Shown here: positions 35,825 through 44,592 of the stretch, one piece after another
Position numbering within the stretch: the first letter of the stretch is position 1
Layout of the letters: every line of letters starts with the position of its first letter
Assembly: GCF_000253255.1 (NCBI RefSeq)
Contig: NC_015580.1
Location: 3,547,001-3,611,000, forward strand
Direction of reading: 5' to 3'
DNA length: 64,000 nucleotides
From: Novosphingobium sp. PP1Y
Lineage (GTDB): Bacteria; Pseudomonadota; Alphaproteobacteria; Sphingomonadales; Sphingomonadaceae
The notes under the pieces: model-generated
Told to the model about the DNA's origin: nothing
The model's database searches: none
What the model saw: only the letters and a program-made list of their open reading frames with translations
Program-made: the position numbers and the translations under genes

Positions 35825-37873
35825 ATGGATACGCGCCGCTATCGCCTGTTTGTGGCAGTCATGTGTCACCTGCTGGCCCTGTTCCTGCTTCCGGCGACAG
35901 TATCGGCAGCGCCGAACCATATCGCTGCACAGCTGGTGGCCGGGCCGCCTGCCCCGGATGGCGGCCACGTCACCCTCGCGATAGACATGAAGCCCGAAAA
36001 GGGCTGGCACGGCTACTGGACCAATCCGGGCGACGCGGGGCTGGGCATGCAGCTCGACTGGGCGCTGCCTTCCGGCGCGAAAATCGGCCAGCCGCAGTAC
36101 CCGGTACCGCATACGCTGATCGTCTCCGGGCTGATGAACCATGTCTATGAGAGCGACTACGCGGTTCTCGTGCCGCTGACCCTGCCTGCGAATGCCAGGC
36201 CGGGCAGCCGCCTGCCGGTGCGCGTCAAGGCGCAGTGGCTGGCCTGCACCGACCAGATCTGCGTGCCCGAACGCGCCGACCTTGGCACCGAAGTGATTGT
36301 CGGTGCGCCGGGCGAGGACCCCGCCCGCTTTGCTGAATGGACCCGCCGCCTGCCCGCACCGCTGGGCGCCCCGGTCGAGATGGCGCTTTCCGACCAGTCC
36401 CTGCGTCTCGCGATCCCGCTTCCGGCTTCGGTCGACCTTGGCGAACCGCACGTCTTCATCGCGCAGGACAAGGTGGTGGACTACGCCGCGCCGCAGGTTT
36501 TCGCGCGCAAGGGCGACCTGCTGCTGGTGACGATCCCGCGCGTCGGTTTCGACCCGCAGAGCCCGGCAGTGATCGAAGGCGTGCTCAAGTTCGACCGCGC
36601 CGGCAACGGCATTTCCTTCACCGCACGGCCCGGCACGGTGCCGACGGGCGGGGAAACGATCGCAGCCGGCGGCGCACCTGTTCTGCCTTCCTTGCCATGG
36701 CTGCTGCTCGCCGCGCTGGCGGGCGGCTTGCTGCTCAATGTCATGCCCTGCGTCTTCCCGATCCTCAGCCTCAAGGCGCTCAGCCTCGCCCGCGCGGGCG
36801 AGAGCGAGGCCCATGCGCGGATCGAGGGCCTTGCCTATGCCGCCGGCGTCATAGCCGCGTGCCTGGCGCTGGGCGGCGTCCTGCTGGTGCTGCGCGCCGC
36901 GGGCGAGGAAGTGGGCTGGGCCTTCCAGTTGCAGGAACCGCTGGTGGTGGTCGGCCTGCTGCTGCTGGCAAGCGCCATTACCGCGAACCTGCTCGGCCTG
37001 TTCGAATTCGCCGTTCCCGGTTTCGTGTCCGGCGGCAGCCCGCGCAGCTATACGCAGGGCGCCTTCGCCACCGGCCTGCTTGCCGCCTTCGTCGCGACGC
37101 CCTGCACCGGGCCGTTCATGGCGAGCGCGATGGGCGCGGCGCTGCTGCTGCCGGTCGTGCCCGCGCTGGCCCTCTTCGCCGCGCTGGGCCTGGGCATCGC
37201 CTTGCCCTTCATCGCCGTTGCATTCATCCCGGCTCTGCGCCGCCGCCTGCCCAGGCCCGGGGCGTGGATGCGCCGCTTCAGGCTGATCATGGCCATGCCG
37301 ATGGGCCTGACCGCGCTGGCCCTCGCATGGCTGGCGTGGAAAATCGGAGGCGAATGGTTCCTGCTGGGCGCACTGCTGTTCACCGGCGTCGTCCTCGTGG
37401 CGCTCGCCGGGGCCGGCATGGCCCAGCGCCGGGGTCGCAGCGCCGCGCCCGCGGCTATGCTTGCGACCTTCGCTGCCGTTGCCGGACTTGCCCTCCTGCC
37501 GCGTCCGGGCCCGCGTGCCGCGCATGTCGACAGCATCCTGAAGACCGCGCCGTTCAGCGAGGAAGCGCTGTCGCAGGCCCGCGCTTCGGGCAAGCCGGTC
37601 TTCGTCTACATGACGGCGGATTGGTGCCTGACCTGCAAGGTCAACGAGGAAGTCGCCATAGAGCGCGAGGACACCCGGTCCGCCTTCGAAAAAGCAGGCG
37701 TAGCGGTGCTGCGCGGAGACTGGACCCGGCGCGATCCGGATATTACCCGCTATCTCACCGCCCAGGGCGCAGCCGGCGTTCCGCTCTATGTCTGGTACGC
37801 CCCGGGCCGCGCACCCGAAAAGCTGCCCCAGGTGCTGACCCCTGCACTGCTTGCAGAGAAAGCGGACCGCTGA
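35825..37873 (+). CDS. DsbD-family thiol:disulfide interchange protein
   Basis: 682-aa reductant relay from cytoplasmic thioredoxin to the periplasm. The signal peptide (from ATG 35825) ends near TVSAAP. The periplasmic N-domain has Cys141 and Cys146 (LACTDQICVPE). The eight-helix core has the paired cysteines Cys309 (NVMPCVFPILS) and Cys427 (VATPCTGPF), and the C-terminal thioredoxin domain has CLTC (Cys601/604). Partners could be cytochrome c maturation or DsbC-like proteins, none in the window. A gggag ribosome site supports this start over those further upstream. Confidence 0.92.
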   Translation: MDTRRYRLFVAVMCHLLALFLLPATVSAAPNHIAAQLVAGPPAPDGGHVTLAIDMKPEKGWHGYWTNPGDAGLGMQLDWALPSGAKIGQPQYPVPHTLIVSGLMNHVYESDYAVLVPLTLPANARPGSRLPVRVKAQWLACTDQICVPERADLGTEVIVGAPGEDPARFAEWTRRLPAPLGAPVEMALSDQSLRLAIPLPASVDLGEPHVFIAQDKVVDYAAPQVFARKGDLLLVTIPRVGFDPQSPAVIEGVLKFDRAGNGISFTARPGTVPTGGETIAAGGAPVLPSLPWLLLAALAGGLLLNVMPCVFPILSLKALSLARAGESEAHARIEGLAYAAGVIAACLALGGVLLVLRAAGEEVGWAFQLQEPLVVVGLLLLASAITANLLGLFEFAVPGFVSGGSPRSYTQGAFATGLLAAFVATPCTGPFMASAMGAALLLPVVPALALFAALGLGIALPFIAVAFIPALRRRLPRPGAWMRRFRLIMAMPMGLTALALAWLAWKIGGEWFLLGALLFTGVVLVALAGAGMAQRRGRSAAPAAMLATFAAVAGLALLPRPGPRAAHVDSILKTAPFSEEALSQARASGKPVFVYMTADWCLTCKVNEEVAIEREDTRSAFEKAGVAVLRGDWTRRDPDITRYLTAQGAAGVPLYVWYAPGRAPEKLPQVLTPALLAEKADR

Positions 37874-38029
37874 TCCTGCCGCGTTTGCGGCGGCTCGCGC
37901 TCCTCGGCGAGATATTGACGCGGATTCATCTTTGCCAGCGGTGAGTCCCCTAGCTGCCCAACGCAAAACCGTTAGCCGCGTTACCGTTATCAGGAGACGA
38001 ATTGAAACCGCGATTCGGGACACCGCCGG

Positions 38030-39766
38030 ATGGGATCACCCGCAGTCAACAGTTTGCAGGATCATGGCCAGCAGGCCGGCTCGTTCTGGATCGAGGCCGT
38101 CGACGATGTCCTGATCGTCGCAGTGACCGACCGCGCCGGGCGGATCCTCTATGCAAACGACCGGTTCTGCGAGATCAGCGGCTACGGTCACGAGGAACTC
38201 GTCGGCGCCAACCACCGCATCCTCAACAGCGGCCATCACGACCGGGCCTTCTTCAAGACCATGTTCAACACGATCTGCGCCGGCGAAATCTGGCGCGGGG
38301 AAATCTGCAACCGGGCGAAGGACGGCTCGCTCTACTGGGTCTCGACGACCATCTTCCCCGAACTCGACGAGGCGGGGGAGGTCTGCCGCTTCGTTTCCTG
38401 TCGCTTCGACATCACCGAACAGAAGAACGCCGAGCAGCGCATGCGCGCGATGGCCGTCACCGATGCGCTCACCGGGTTGCAGAACCGCCTCGGCTTCCAG
38501 CATCGCTTCGCCCAGCTCCTGAGCGAGGCGCAACTGCACCAGCACGGCTTGGCGCTGCTGATGCTCGACATTGACAACTTCAAGGACATCAACGACGTCA
38601 GCGGGCACGATGCCGGTGACCAGTTCCTCAAGACCATGGCCTATCGCCTGCGCACCGTGCTGGGCAGCGAGGCACTGATCGCAAGGCCCGGCGGCGACGA
38701 GGTCGCCATTGTCCTGAAGCGCACGCCCGACAGCGCGCCGCTGACGGACATCGTAGAACAAATGCAGGAAGCGGTCAGGGCTCCCGTCCAGATCGGACCG
38801 GCTTTCCTGCTTGCGACGGCAAGCATCGGCCTTTCGGTCTATCCAAAGGACGGCCAGTGCACGGCCGAGTTGATCAATTGCGCCGACGTCGCGCTCTATT
38901 CGGCCAAGCGCGTGGGCCGGAACCGCTGTATCCGCTTCAAGCCGGAAATGCTGGAGCGCACGCGGCGGCGCGTTCTGATCCAGGAACAGGCACACGCAGG
39001 CCTTTCCGTCGGACAGTTCGAACTGTTCTACCAACCGATCGTTGGCCTGCATGAAAGCGGCCTGCCATCGTTCGAGGCCCTGCTGCGCTGGCATCATCCG
39101 GTGCTCGGCCTGATCGCACCCGGCGCGTTCGAAGAGGTTTTCGAATCGCGCCAGCTCTGCGCGGAGATCGGCACGTTCGTGCAGGAAGCGGTAATCATGC
39201 AGACCCGCGCCTGGATCGATGCAGGCATTCCGTTCGCGCAAGTGAAATACAACACGACGACCGCCGACTTCGACGCCCCGCACTTCGCGGCACGCCTCCT
39301 GACCCTGCTCGACCGGCATGGCGTCGGTGTCGAACGCATCGGCATCGAGGTGACCGAGGGCATGTTCCTGGGACAGCAATCGGAGATCGTCCGGCGCGAA
39401 CTTCATGCGCTGTCGAACGCAGGCGTCGAAATCGCCTTCGACGATTTCGGCACTGGCTTTGCCTCGCTCACGCATCTGAAGGAACTGCCCATCAGCCGCT
39501 TGAAGATCGACCGCAGCTTCATCACCAACCTGACCAGCGACACGCGAGACCAGAAGATCGTCCACGGCATGATCGCTCTCGCGCACAGCCTGGGCATTTC
39601 GGTAACCGCGGAAGGTGTCGAGACGTCAGATCAGATGGAGCTGCTCACGGTCATGGGATGCGATCGCGTCCAGGGCCATTTCCATTGCGAGGCCATTCCC
39701 GCGGCCCAGGTTCCGGCGGTGCTCAACCGCCTCAGCCCGCCATCCAACGAGCGGGTTGCCGCCTGA
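38030..39766 (+). CDS. PAS-GGDEF-EAL cyclic-di-GMP signalling protein
   Basis: 578-aa soluble protein. A PAS domain (about 25-135, ending FDITEQKNAE) is followed by a GGDEF domain whose signature is GGDEV (221-225) without an upstream RxxD inhibition site, and an EAL domain with E349-A-L and downstream VTEG, DDFGTG, LKIDRSF and AEGVET. The EAL metal and base residues appear complete, so phosphodiesterase activity is likely; the GGDEF domain is altered at its last residue and may be weak or regulatory. It stands just upstream of the flagellar locus. ATG 38030 has only a poor ribosome site. Confidence 0.9.
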   Translation: MGSPAVNSLQDHGQQAGSFWIEAVDDVLIVAVTDRAGRILYANDRFCEISGYGHEELVGANHRILNSGHHDRAFFKTMFNTICAGEIWRGEICNRAKDGSLYWVSTTIFPELDEAGEVCRFVSCRFDITEQKNAEQRMRAMAVTDALTGLQNRLGFQHRFAQLLSEAQLHQHGLALLMLDIDNFKDINDVSGHDAGDQFLKTMAYRLRTVLGSEALIARPGGDEVAIVLKRTPDSAPLTDIVEQMQEAVRAPVQIGPAFLLATASIGLSVYPKDGQCTAELINCADVALYSAKRVGRNRCIRFKPEMLERTRRRVLIQEQAHAGLSVGQFELFYQPIVGLHESGLPSFEALLRWHHPVLGLIAPGAFEEVFESRQLCAEIGTFVQEAVIMQTRAWIDAGIPFAQVKYNTTTADFDAPHFAARLLTLLDRHGVGVERIGIEVTEGMFLGQQSEIVRRELHALSNAGVEIAFDDFGTGFASLTHLKELPISRLKIDRSFITNLTSDTRDQKIVHGMIALAHSLGISVTAEGVETSDQMELLTVMGCDRVQGHFHCEAIPAAQVPAVLNRLSPPSNERVAA

Positions 39767-39810
39767 GCGGCAGGCAGGGGCGATGTGTGGCGCCCTGCTG
39801 CCTGCCGCTC
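39765..39810 (+). terminator. long hairpin overlapping the stop of the PAS-GGDEF-EAL gene
   Basis: A stem of about 17 bp with a 2-nt bulge (39765-39782 with 39791-39810) and an 8-nt loop begins inside the stop codon. No U-run follows. It probably ends or protects the transcript and also faces the convergent gene at 39892. Confidence 0.5.
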
Positions 39811-39891
39811 ATCAGCCGTCAGATCGCGGGCCATCGCCTGAAGCACGCGCGGTTGCGCTGCAAGGCGATGCATTCGGCGCTGTCGATATGA

Positions 39892-40521
39892 TCAGTCGTG
39901 GAGCTTCTCCCGGCTGAAACTCCTGTCCTTGCGCATGTCATGGATGCGCCCGTCGCGGCCCTCGATGACCGGAGTGCTGTCGACCGGCTCATGGACGAGA
40001 TCGTCGAACAGGGCGCGATAGTGAATCATGGCTTGACGCAGGTCCTCGGTGCCCGCCTCGCCGCGCGAATGACGCTCGGCAATGGCATGGCCGGCGCGAT
40101 AGTTCTGCACCACGTCGCCATGGTCGACGGAGAGGTCGGCCGAACGCTGTTCGAAATCGACGACCGGATAGCCGCGCTCTTCCATGACTTCGCCGAGAAG
40201 AACGTCGGCGCGGGTCACGGCATCGGCCGGGGAATCCACAAAGCGGGCCTGCACCTTGCGCCATGCTTCAACGTAACGGGCCCGGCTTTCTTCCGAGAGC
40301 GGACGGATGTCGAACGAGGCCACGCGCTTTTCGCGTTCGTGCAGGATGGTTTCGCCGCGATGCGCATTGCCGGCTTCGCGAACGGTGCGGTCGTACTCAC
40401 CGCCGAAGCGGTCGCGCAGCTGCTCGCTATGGCGTTTGCGCATGTACATGAGGGCGGCGCCGACAATCACGGCAAGGACGATCAGCCCTATCGCCAGCCC
40501 GAGCGGGGTAATGGTTATCAC
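39892..40521 (-). CDS. single-pass membrane protein of unknown function
   Basis: 209-aa protein: one N-terminal membrane helix (about residues 6-26), then a long charged helical cytoplasmic or periplasmic part with many Arg and Glu residues (MRKRHSEQLRDRFGGEYDRT). No family is recognised. The start is taken as GTG 40521, with a gggag site 8 nt upstream and the membrane helix immediately after it; the open frame continues upstream without a start of similar quality. It lies between the c-di-GMP gene and fliA, and a cluster of CGGCAA hexamers lies upstream. Confidence 0.7.
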   Translation of the reverse strand: MITITPLGLAIGLIVLAVIVGAALMYMRKRHSEQLRDRFGGEYDRTVREAGNAHRGETILHEREKRVASFDIRPLSEESRARYVEAWRKVQARFVDSPADAVTRADVLLGEVMEERGYPVVDFEQRSADLSVDHGDVVQNYRAGHAIAERHSRGEAGTEDLRQAMIHYRALFDDLVHEPVDSTPVIEGRDGRIHDMRKDRSFSREKLHD

Positions 40522-40639
40522 GTTGCATCTCCCAAGGCTTCTTCGGTTCAACACACAGGAGGCGCATCGAGCGCACTCCTTCCCCGCGTATGTTGAAGCG
40601 GCCGGGAGAGGGGGTAGTTGCATCGCCGCGAACGCCTCG

Positions 40640-40688
40640 TCGCAAATGAGGCGGCAAATGCGGCAAACGGTTGCCGTGCAGGCGGCAA
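40640..40688. promoter_or_regulatory. CGGCAA hexamer cluster beyond fliA
   Basis: CGGCAA at 40652-40657, 40661-40666 and 40683-40688, TTGCCG at 40671-40676, and a near match TCGCAA at 40640-40645. Spacing is 9-12 bp. The same hexamer is arrayed at the flgB promoter and between fliC and the sigma-54 activator, so it is a candidate binding array of the same regulator. No sigma-54 core was found downstream toward 39892-40521. Confidence 0.45.
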
Positions 40689-40695
40689 GCCTGTG

Positions 40696-40742
40696 TTCCG
40701 GCCCCGTCGAACGTGCAGTTCTGCACGCTCTTCAGGCCGGAA
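40696..40742 (-). terminator. nested inverted repeats just after fliA
   Basis: An inner perfect hairpin CGTGCAG-tt-CTGCACG (40712-40727) sits inside an outer 8-bp pair TTCCGGCC (40696-40703)/GGCCGGAA (40735-40742). It abuts the fliA stop and probably ends the transglycosylase-flhA-fliA transcript, though no U-run is visible. Confidence 0.5.
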
Positions 40743-41516
40743 TCAGATGATCTCCGCCATGCCTTCCAGCGCCTCGCGCAGCTTGGCGAGAGCCTGCGCC
40801 TTGAGCTGGTGGACGCGCGGGATCGAAACATCGAGCACTTGCGCGATTTCGGAGAGATTCAGTTCCTCCACGAAATAGAGCGAGACGATCAGCTTGAGCC
40901 TCTCGGGAAGCTCGGCGATGGCGGCGATGACCGCCTCGCGCATCTCTTCGTCCTGGAGGATGGAAAGGCTGTCGGGGGTCTCGTCGGCAAAGGCCATGTT
41001 CTGGTCGGAATAGATCTCGTCGATCGGCTCGAAGTGCAGCGGCTGGCTGGAATCGCGCAGGGCGTGCAGTTCGGCTTCGTCGATGCCCATGGCCTCGGCC
41101 AGTTCCTGCGGCAATGGATCGCGGCCCAGCACCCCGCGCAGTTCGGTCTGCTTTTCGGCCAGCAGGCGACGCCTTTCGCTGGCACCGCGTGACATCGGAA
41201 GCGTCCGGCGGATCAGGTCCACCATCGCCCCGCGCACGCGCATCTTGGCATAGGCGGCAAAGCCGTCCTCGCCCGGCCCCTGATGACGCTGGGCGCACTC
41301 GGTCAGGGCGACGAGGCCCGCCTGCATCAGGTCTTCGAGTTCGATACCGGGCCGGCCGGTTCCGTTCACATGCCAGGCAAGCCGCCTGACCATGGGCAGG
41401 AACCGGCGAACCCGGTCCGCCACGTCACCCTGATAGGCGCCACTGACACGCCGGGACTGCGCGGTGTTGACCTTGTAGGTCGGCGCGGGCGCGAATGCAT
41501 TGGGATCGTGCTTCAT
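40743..41516 (-). CDS. fliA: flagellar sigma factor FliA (sigma-28)
   Basis: RNA polymerase sigma factor for late flagellar genes, 257 aa. Region 2 has LEDLMQAGLVALTECAQRH and AYAKMRVRGAMVDLIRR; region 3 has LPQELAEAMGIDEAEL; region 4 has LNLSEIAQVLDVSIPRVHQL, a DNA-binding helix-turn-helix. FlgM, its anti-sigma, is encoded 3.4 kb upstream on the same strand. The start overlaps the flhA stop (ATGA), so it is coupled to flhA and served by the sigma-54 promoter at 44551-44565. Confidence 0.95.
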   Translation of the reverse strand: MKHDPNAFAPAPTYKVNTAQSRRVSGAYQGDVADRVRRFLPMVRRLAWHVNGTGRPGIELEDLMQAGLVALTECAQRHQGPGEDGFAAYAKMRVRGAMVDLIRRTLPMSRGASERRRLLAEKQTELRGVLGRDPLPQELAEAMGIDEAELHALRDSSQPLHFEPIDEIYSDQNMAFADETPDSLSILQDEEMREAVIAAIAELPERLKLIVSLYFVEELNLSEIAQVLDVSIPRVHQLKAQALAKLREALEGMAEII

Positions 41517-43642
41517 GCTGCCATGCTTTCAGCTGGATCGTTATGGTCTGGTCGCGGCAGGCCCGGAGCCTGTCGCTGCGGCGGCGCACTGCCGATGACG
41601 TCGACCACCTCGATCGGTTGGGTCGCCGGCAGTTCGGCAATGCTGAGTACGAGACACGAAGGCGCGCGCAGGCGCAGCAGCGCGGCCAGGGTACGGCGGG
41701 CGCGGGGCTGGACGACCAGCGTCAGCGGGATCGCGCCCGGGCCGCGGGCCTCCGACAGTTCGGAAACGCGCTCGCCGATCATGCGGGCGAGGTCGGGTTC
41801 GATCACCGGCTGACCGGTGACCGGGTCCTGCATCCCTTGGACGATGGCGGATTCCAGCCCGGCGTCGAGCGTCAGGACCGGAAGCCGCTCGTGCGGTGGG
41901 CAGATGCGCCCGACGATCAGGGCGCCAAGGTCCGCGCGCAGGAGTTCCACCAGCCGGTCGTGATCGACCGTCTGCTGCACCGCGCGGCTGAGGCTCTGCA
42001 GGATCGGCAAGGGATGCGAGATCGGGATGTGATCTTCCAGCAGCGAGCGCAGCAGGCGGGTGATCGCAGCCAGCGTGAGCGGCTGGGGATGGATCGTCTC
42101 GACAAGGCCCGAGGCATGTTCCTTGAGCGATTCCAGCAAGTCCTTGACCTGGTCGGGACCGAGCATGTCCTGCGGACGTTCCGACAGGAGCTGGTTGAGG
42201 TGCGTGGCGATAACGGTGCCGGCATCGACGGTAAGGAAGCCCTCTGCCGTGGCATGGTCGCGCTGGGCCGGGTCGATCCACAGCGCCGGGCAGCCGAAGC
42301 TGGGATCGCGCGTCGCCTCGCCCTTGAGCGTGTGGTTGGGCCGCACTTCGCCGGCATCGATGGCCAGCACCTTGTCGGCGCGAATCATGGCGCCGCCCAG
42401 GTTCACCCCGCCCAGCATGATGCGATATTCGTGCGGCGGCATGTCGAGCGCGTCGCGCACCCGGAACTGCGGCACGATGAAGCCGAACGCCTGGCTGAGT
42501 TGCTTGCGCACGCCGGTGACGCGCTGGACAAGCGGTGAACCCTTGCGGTCGTCCACCAGCTGGACGAGTCCATAGCCCAGCTCGATGGTGACAAGCGTGT
42601 GGTCGGAGACTTCCTCCAGCTCGATCTTCGCCGGATCGACGGGTTCGGGCATCGGCTCGGCCACCACCACCGGGCGGTCGCGCCGCTTCTTGAGCGCATA
42701 CCACAACCAGAAGGCGAGACCCGATGCGGGCAAGAAGATCGACTGCGGCATCGCCGGGATCATGCCCATCGCGCCAAGCACGACGGCAACCGGCAACCAG
42801 GTGCCGGGATCGGCAAACTGGCCGCCGATCTGGCCGGCAAGGTCGCGGGTGTCGGCAACGCGGGTGACGATGACCGCAGCGGCAATCGACAGCAGAAGCG
42901 AGGGAACCTGCGCGACCAGCGCGTCGCCGATGGCCAGGGTGATGTACGTCTGCGCGGCCTCTCCGGCAGACAGCCCGTGGCTGATCATGCCGAGGCAGAA
43001 GCCGGCAATGATGTTCACGCCCAGAATCAGCAGCGCGGCAATCGCGTCGCCCTTCACGAACTTCGACGAACCGTCCATCGAGCCGTAGAAGTCCGCCTCG
43101 GTGGACACTTCGCGGCGGCGGGCCTTGGCCTCGTCTGCGGTGAGCAGTCCGGCGGCAAGGTCGGCGTCGATCGCCATCTGCTTGCCCGGCAAGGCGTCGA
43201 GGGTGAAACGTGCCGAAACTTCCGACACGCGTCCCGCGCCCTTGGTCACCACGACCAGGTTGATGATCATCAGGATCAGGAAGACGAAGATGCCGACGGC
43301 GAAATTGCCGCCGATCAGGAAGGCGCCGAAGGATTCGATGACCTTGCCCGCGGCCGCCTCGCCCTCGTGTCCGTGGACCAGCACGACGCGCGTCGAGGCG
43401 ACGTTGAGCGCCAGGCGCAGCAAGGTGGCGAAGAGCAGGACCGACGGGAACGAGGAGAAGTCCAGCGGCTTGTCCGCGTTCATCGCCGCCATCAGGATCG
43501 CCACCGAAAGCGCGATGTTCATGACGAAGGAGATGTCGAGGACGATGGCCGGGACCGGCACGATCATCAGCACGATGAGCGTGAGGATACCGGCCGGCAA
43601 CGCCAGCGACCCGGGGTCCGAAACGCGTTTGAACAGATTCAC
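41513..43642 (-). CDS. flhA: flagellar export apparatus protein FlhA
   Basis: Central membrane component of the flagellar type III export gate, 709 aa. About eight membrane helices occupy the first 310 residues, with the FHIPEP signature RFTLDALPGKQMAIDADL around 150, and a large cytoplasmic C-domain that docks chaperones and forms the nonameric ring. It overlaps both the transglycosylase gene (43639-43642) and fliA (41513-41516) by four bases. Confidence 0.96.
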   Translation of the reverse strand: MNLFKRVSDPGSLALPAGILTLIVLMIVPVPAIVLDISFVMNIALSVAILMAAMNADKPLDFSSFPSVLLFATLLRLALNVASTRVVLVHGHEGEAAAGKVIESFGAFLIGGNFAVGIFVFLILMIINLVVVTKGAGRVSEVSARFTLDALPGKQMAIDADLAAGLLTADEAKARRREVSTEADFYGSMDGSSKFVKGDAIAALLILGVNIIAGFCLGMISHGLSAGEAAQTYITLAIGDALVAQVPSLLLSIAAAVIVTRVADTRDLAGQIGGQFADPGTWLPVAVVLGAMGMIPAMPQSIFLPASGLAFWLWYALKKRRDRPVVVAEPMPEPVDPAKIELEEVSDHTLVTIELGYGLVQLVDDRKGSPLVQRVTGVRKQLSQAFGFIVPQFRVRDALDMPPHEYRIMLGGVNLGGAMIRADKVLAIDAGEVRPNHTLKGEATRDPSFGCPALWIDPAQRDHATAEGFLTVDAGTVIATHLNQLLSERPQDMLGPDQVKDLLESLKEHASGLVETIHPQPLTLAAITRLLRSLLEDHIPISHPLPILQSLSRAVQQTVDHDRLVELLRADLGALIVGRICPPHERLPVLTLDAGLESAIVQGMQDPVTGQPVIEPDLARMIGERVSELSEARGPGAIPLTLVVQPRARRTLAALLRLRAPSCLVLSIAELPATQPIEVVDVIGSAPPQRQAPGLPRPDHNDPAESMAA

Positions 43643-44511
43643 AGTCCGAACCTCGCAAGCTTGGCGTAGGCGTTACGGACATGCGCCGGGGCGGTATCCG
43701 CCCCCGAGCCCGAACCGAATGTGCCTTGGAGAGTTGCGGACATGGAGCGCGTCGCCGTCTGCGGCGCCTCGCCCAGTCCGGCATGGAATTCGCGGGCGAT
43801 TGGCCCCAGGTGCGATTGCGGTGCAGCCGGTGCTGCCGCGAGCTGCGCATTGGTTGACATCGTCGCCCAATGCGCCGGCGCTTCGCCGTTCATCGCCTGC
43901 GACACCTTGCCGCGGATGAGATCCATCACCCCACCGACGCTGCGCGGTGCGCCGCCGTCGTAAAAGATGCCGCGATTGGCCGCTGCCGCCTTGGGCAGGA
44001 TCGAGGCCGCGCTCTGCGATGGATTGGTATTGAGGGCCGACAGGAACTGGCTGGCCCCGGAAATGCCGAGGAAGTGGGCGAGATATAGCTCGGACGAATC
44101 CGGCTCGCGGCCCAGCACGCCGGTCAGCTCGGCGCGGTTGTCGCTGGCCAGTTCGGCAGCCATCATCGCCGAAGTGTCGGGATCGTAGCGCAGCGACATG
44201 ATCTGCGCGCGCATCGTGGGATCGGTGATCCGCCCACCGTCAATCGCGGAACCGACCCAGTCGAGGCCATGGCGATCGGCATGGCGGTCGAGCGTTTCGA
44301 CCCAGGTGCCCTGAGTGAACTGATAGAGGCCGGCGGCGCTGGATGTCGACGCCCTGGCGCCCGGGTCCATGCTGGACTCGAGCTTGGCCTGGGCCATCAG
44401 GTACTTGAAGTCGACGCCGGTGGCGGCAGCGGCACGCGCAATGGCGGCCTGCACGCGAGTGCCGCCGCCATTCGGGCTTCCTACCCCACCGATACCTGGT
44501 GCATCGCTCAA
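43639..44511 (-). CDS. lytic transglycosylase for flagellar assembly (SltF-like)
   Basis: 290-aa protein with an SLT domain: catalytic Glu45 in AKLESSMDP, then SSAAGLYQFTQGTW. The C-terminal 120 residues are Ala-rich and end in a helix (VRNAYAKLARFGL) that could bind a rod partner. FlgJ here has no muramidase domain, so this enzyme is the likely gap-maker in peptidoglycan for the rod, as SltF is in Rhodobacter. No signal peptide is visible. The start is TTG 44511, with GGGAG 6 nt upstream; that ribosome site lies in the 3' arm of a hairpin (44518-44543). Confidence 0.82.
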   Translation of the reverse strand: MSDAPGIGGVGSPNGGGTRVQAAIARAAAATGVDFKYLMAQAKLESSMDPGARASTSSAAGLYQFTQGTWVETLDRHADRHGLDWVGSAIDGGRITDPTMRAQIMSLRYDPDTSAMMAAELASDNRAELTGVLGREPDSSELYLAHFLGISGASQFLSALNTNPSQSAASILPKAAAANRGIFYDGGAPRSVGGVMDLIRGKVSQAMNGEAPAHWATMSTNAQLAAAPAAPQSHLGPIAREFHAGLGEAPQTATRSMSATLQGTFGSGSGADTAPAHVRNAYAKLARFGL

Positions 44512-44517
44512 TTCCGG

Positions 44518-44543
44518 CTCCCGGTCGAAAATCTAACCGGGAG
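44518..44543 (-). promoter_or_regulatory. hairpin covering the ribosome site of the transglycosylase gene
   Basis: A perfect 8-bp stem CTCCCGGT/ACCGGGAG with a 10-nt loop. On the message the 3' arm contains GGGAG, the ribosome site of TTG 44511. The sigma-54 start point predicted from the -12 box (about 44539) falls inside the 5' arm, so transcripts from that promoter would lack half of the stem. Confidence 0.55.
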
Positions 44544-44550
44544 TGTTTCA

Positions 44551-44565
44551 GCAAGAACCGTGCCA
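44551..44565 (-). promoter_or_regulatory. sigma-54 promoter of the transglycosylase-flhA-fliA operon
   Basis: Minus strand reads TGGCACGGTTCTTGC, a full match to the -24/-12 consensus TGGCAC-N5-TTGC. It differs by one base from the flgB promoter. The predicted start is near 44539, 28 nt before the TTG codon. Degenerate CGGCAA-like hexamers (CTGCCG, AGGCAA, TTGCGG) lie at 44574-44602, spaced 10-13 bp. Confidence 0.82.
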
Positions 44566-44592
44566 AACGGCTCCTGCCGGGAAAGGCAAATG

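Noticed and set aside
35750..38023. 757-codon minus-strand frame opposite the DsbD-family gene
   Set aside because: Low-complexity Gln/Arg/His composition and no domains; shadow of a well-supported gene.
38002..38574. TTG-started frame with a good ribosome site (caggaga) before the PAS-GGDEF-EAL gene
   Set aside because: Out of phase with the PAS domain and Arg-rich without domains; the ribosome-like site is probably coincidental or part of the leader.
41541..43850. 769-codon minus-strand frame over flhA in another phase
   Set aside because: Out-of-phase shadow of flhA; Arg/Pro-rich with no domain.
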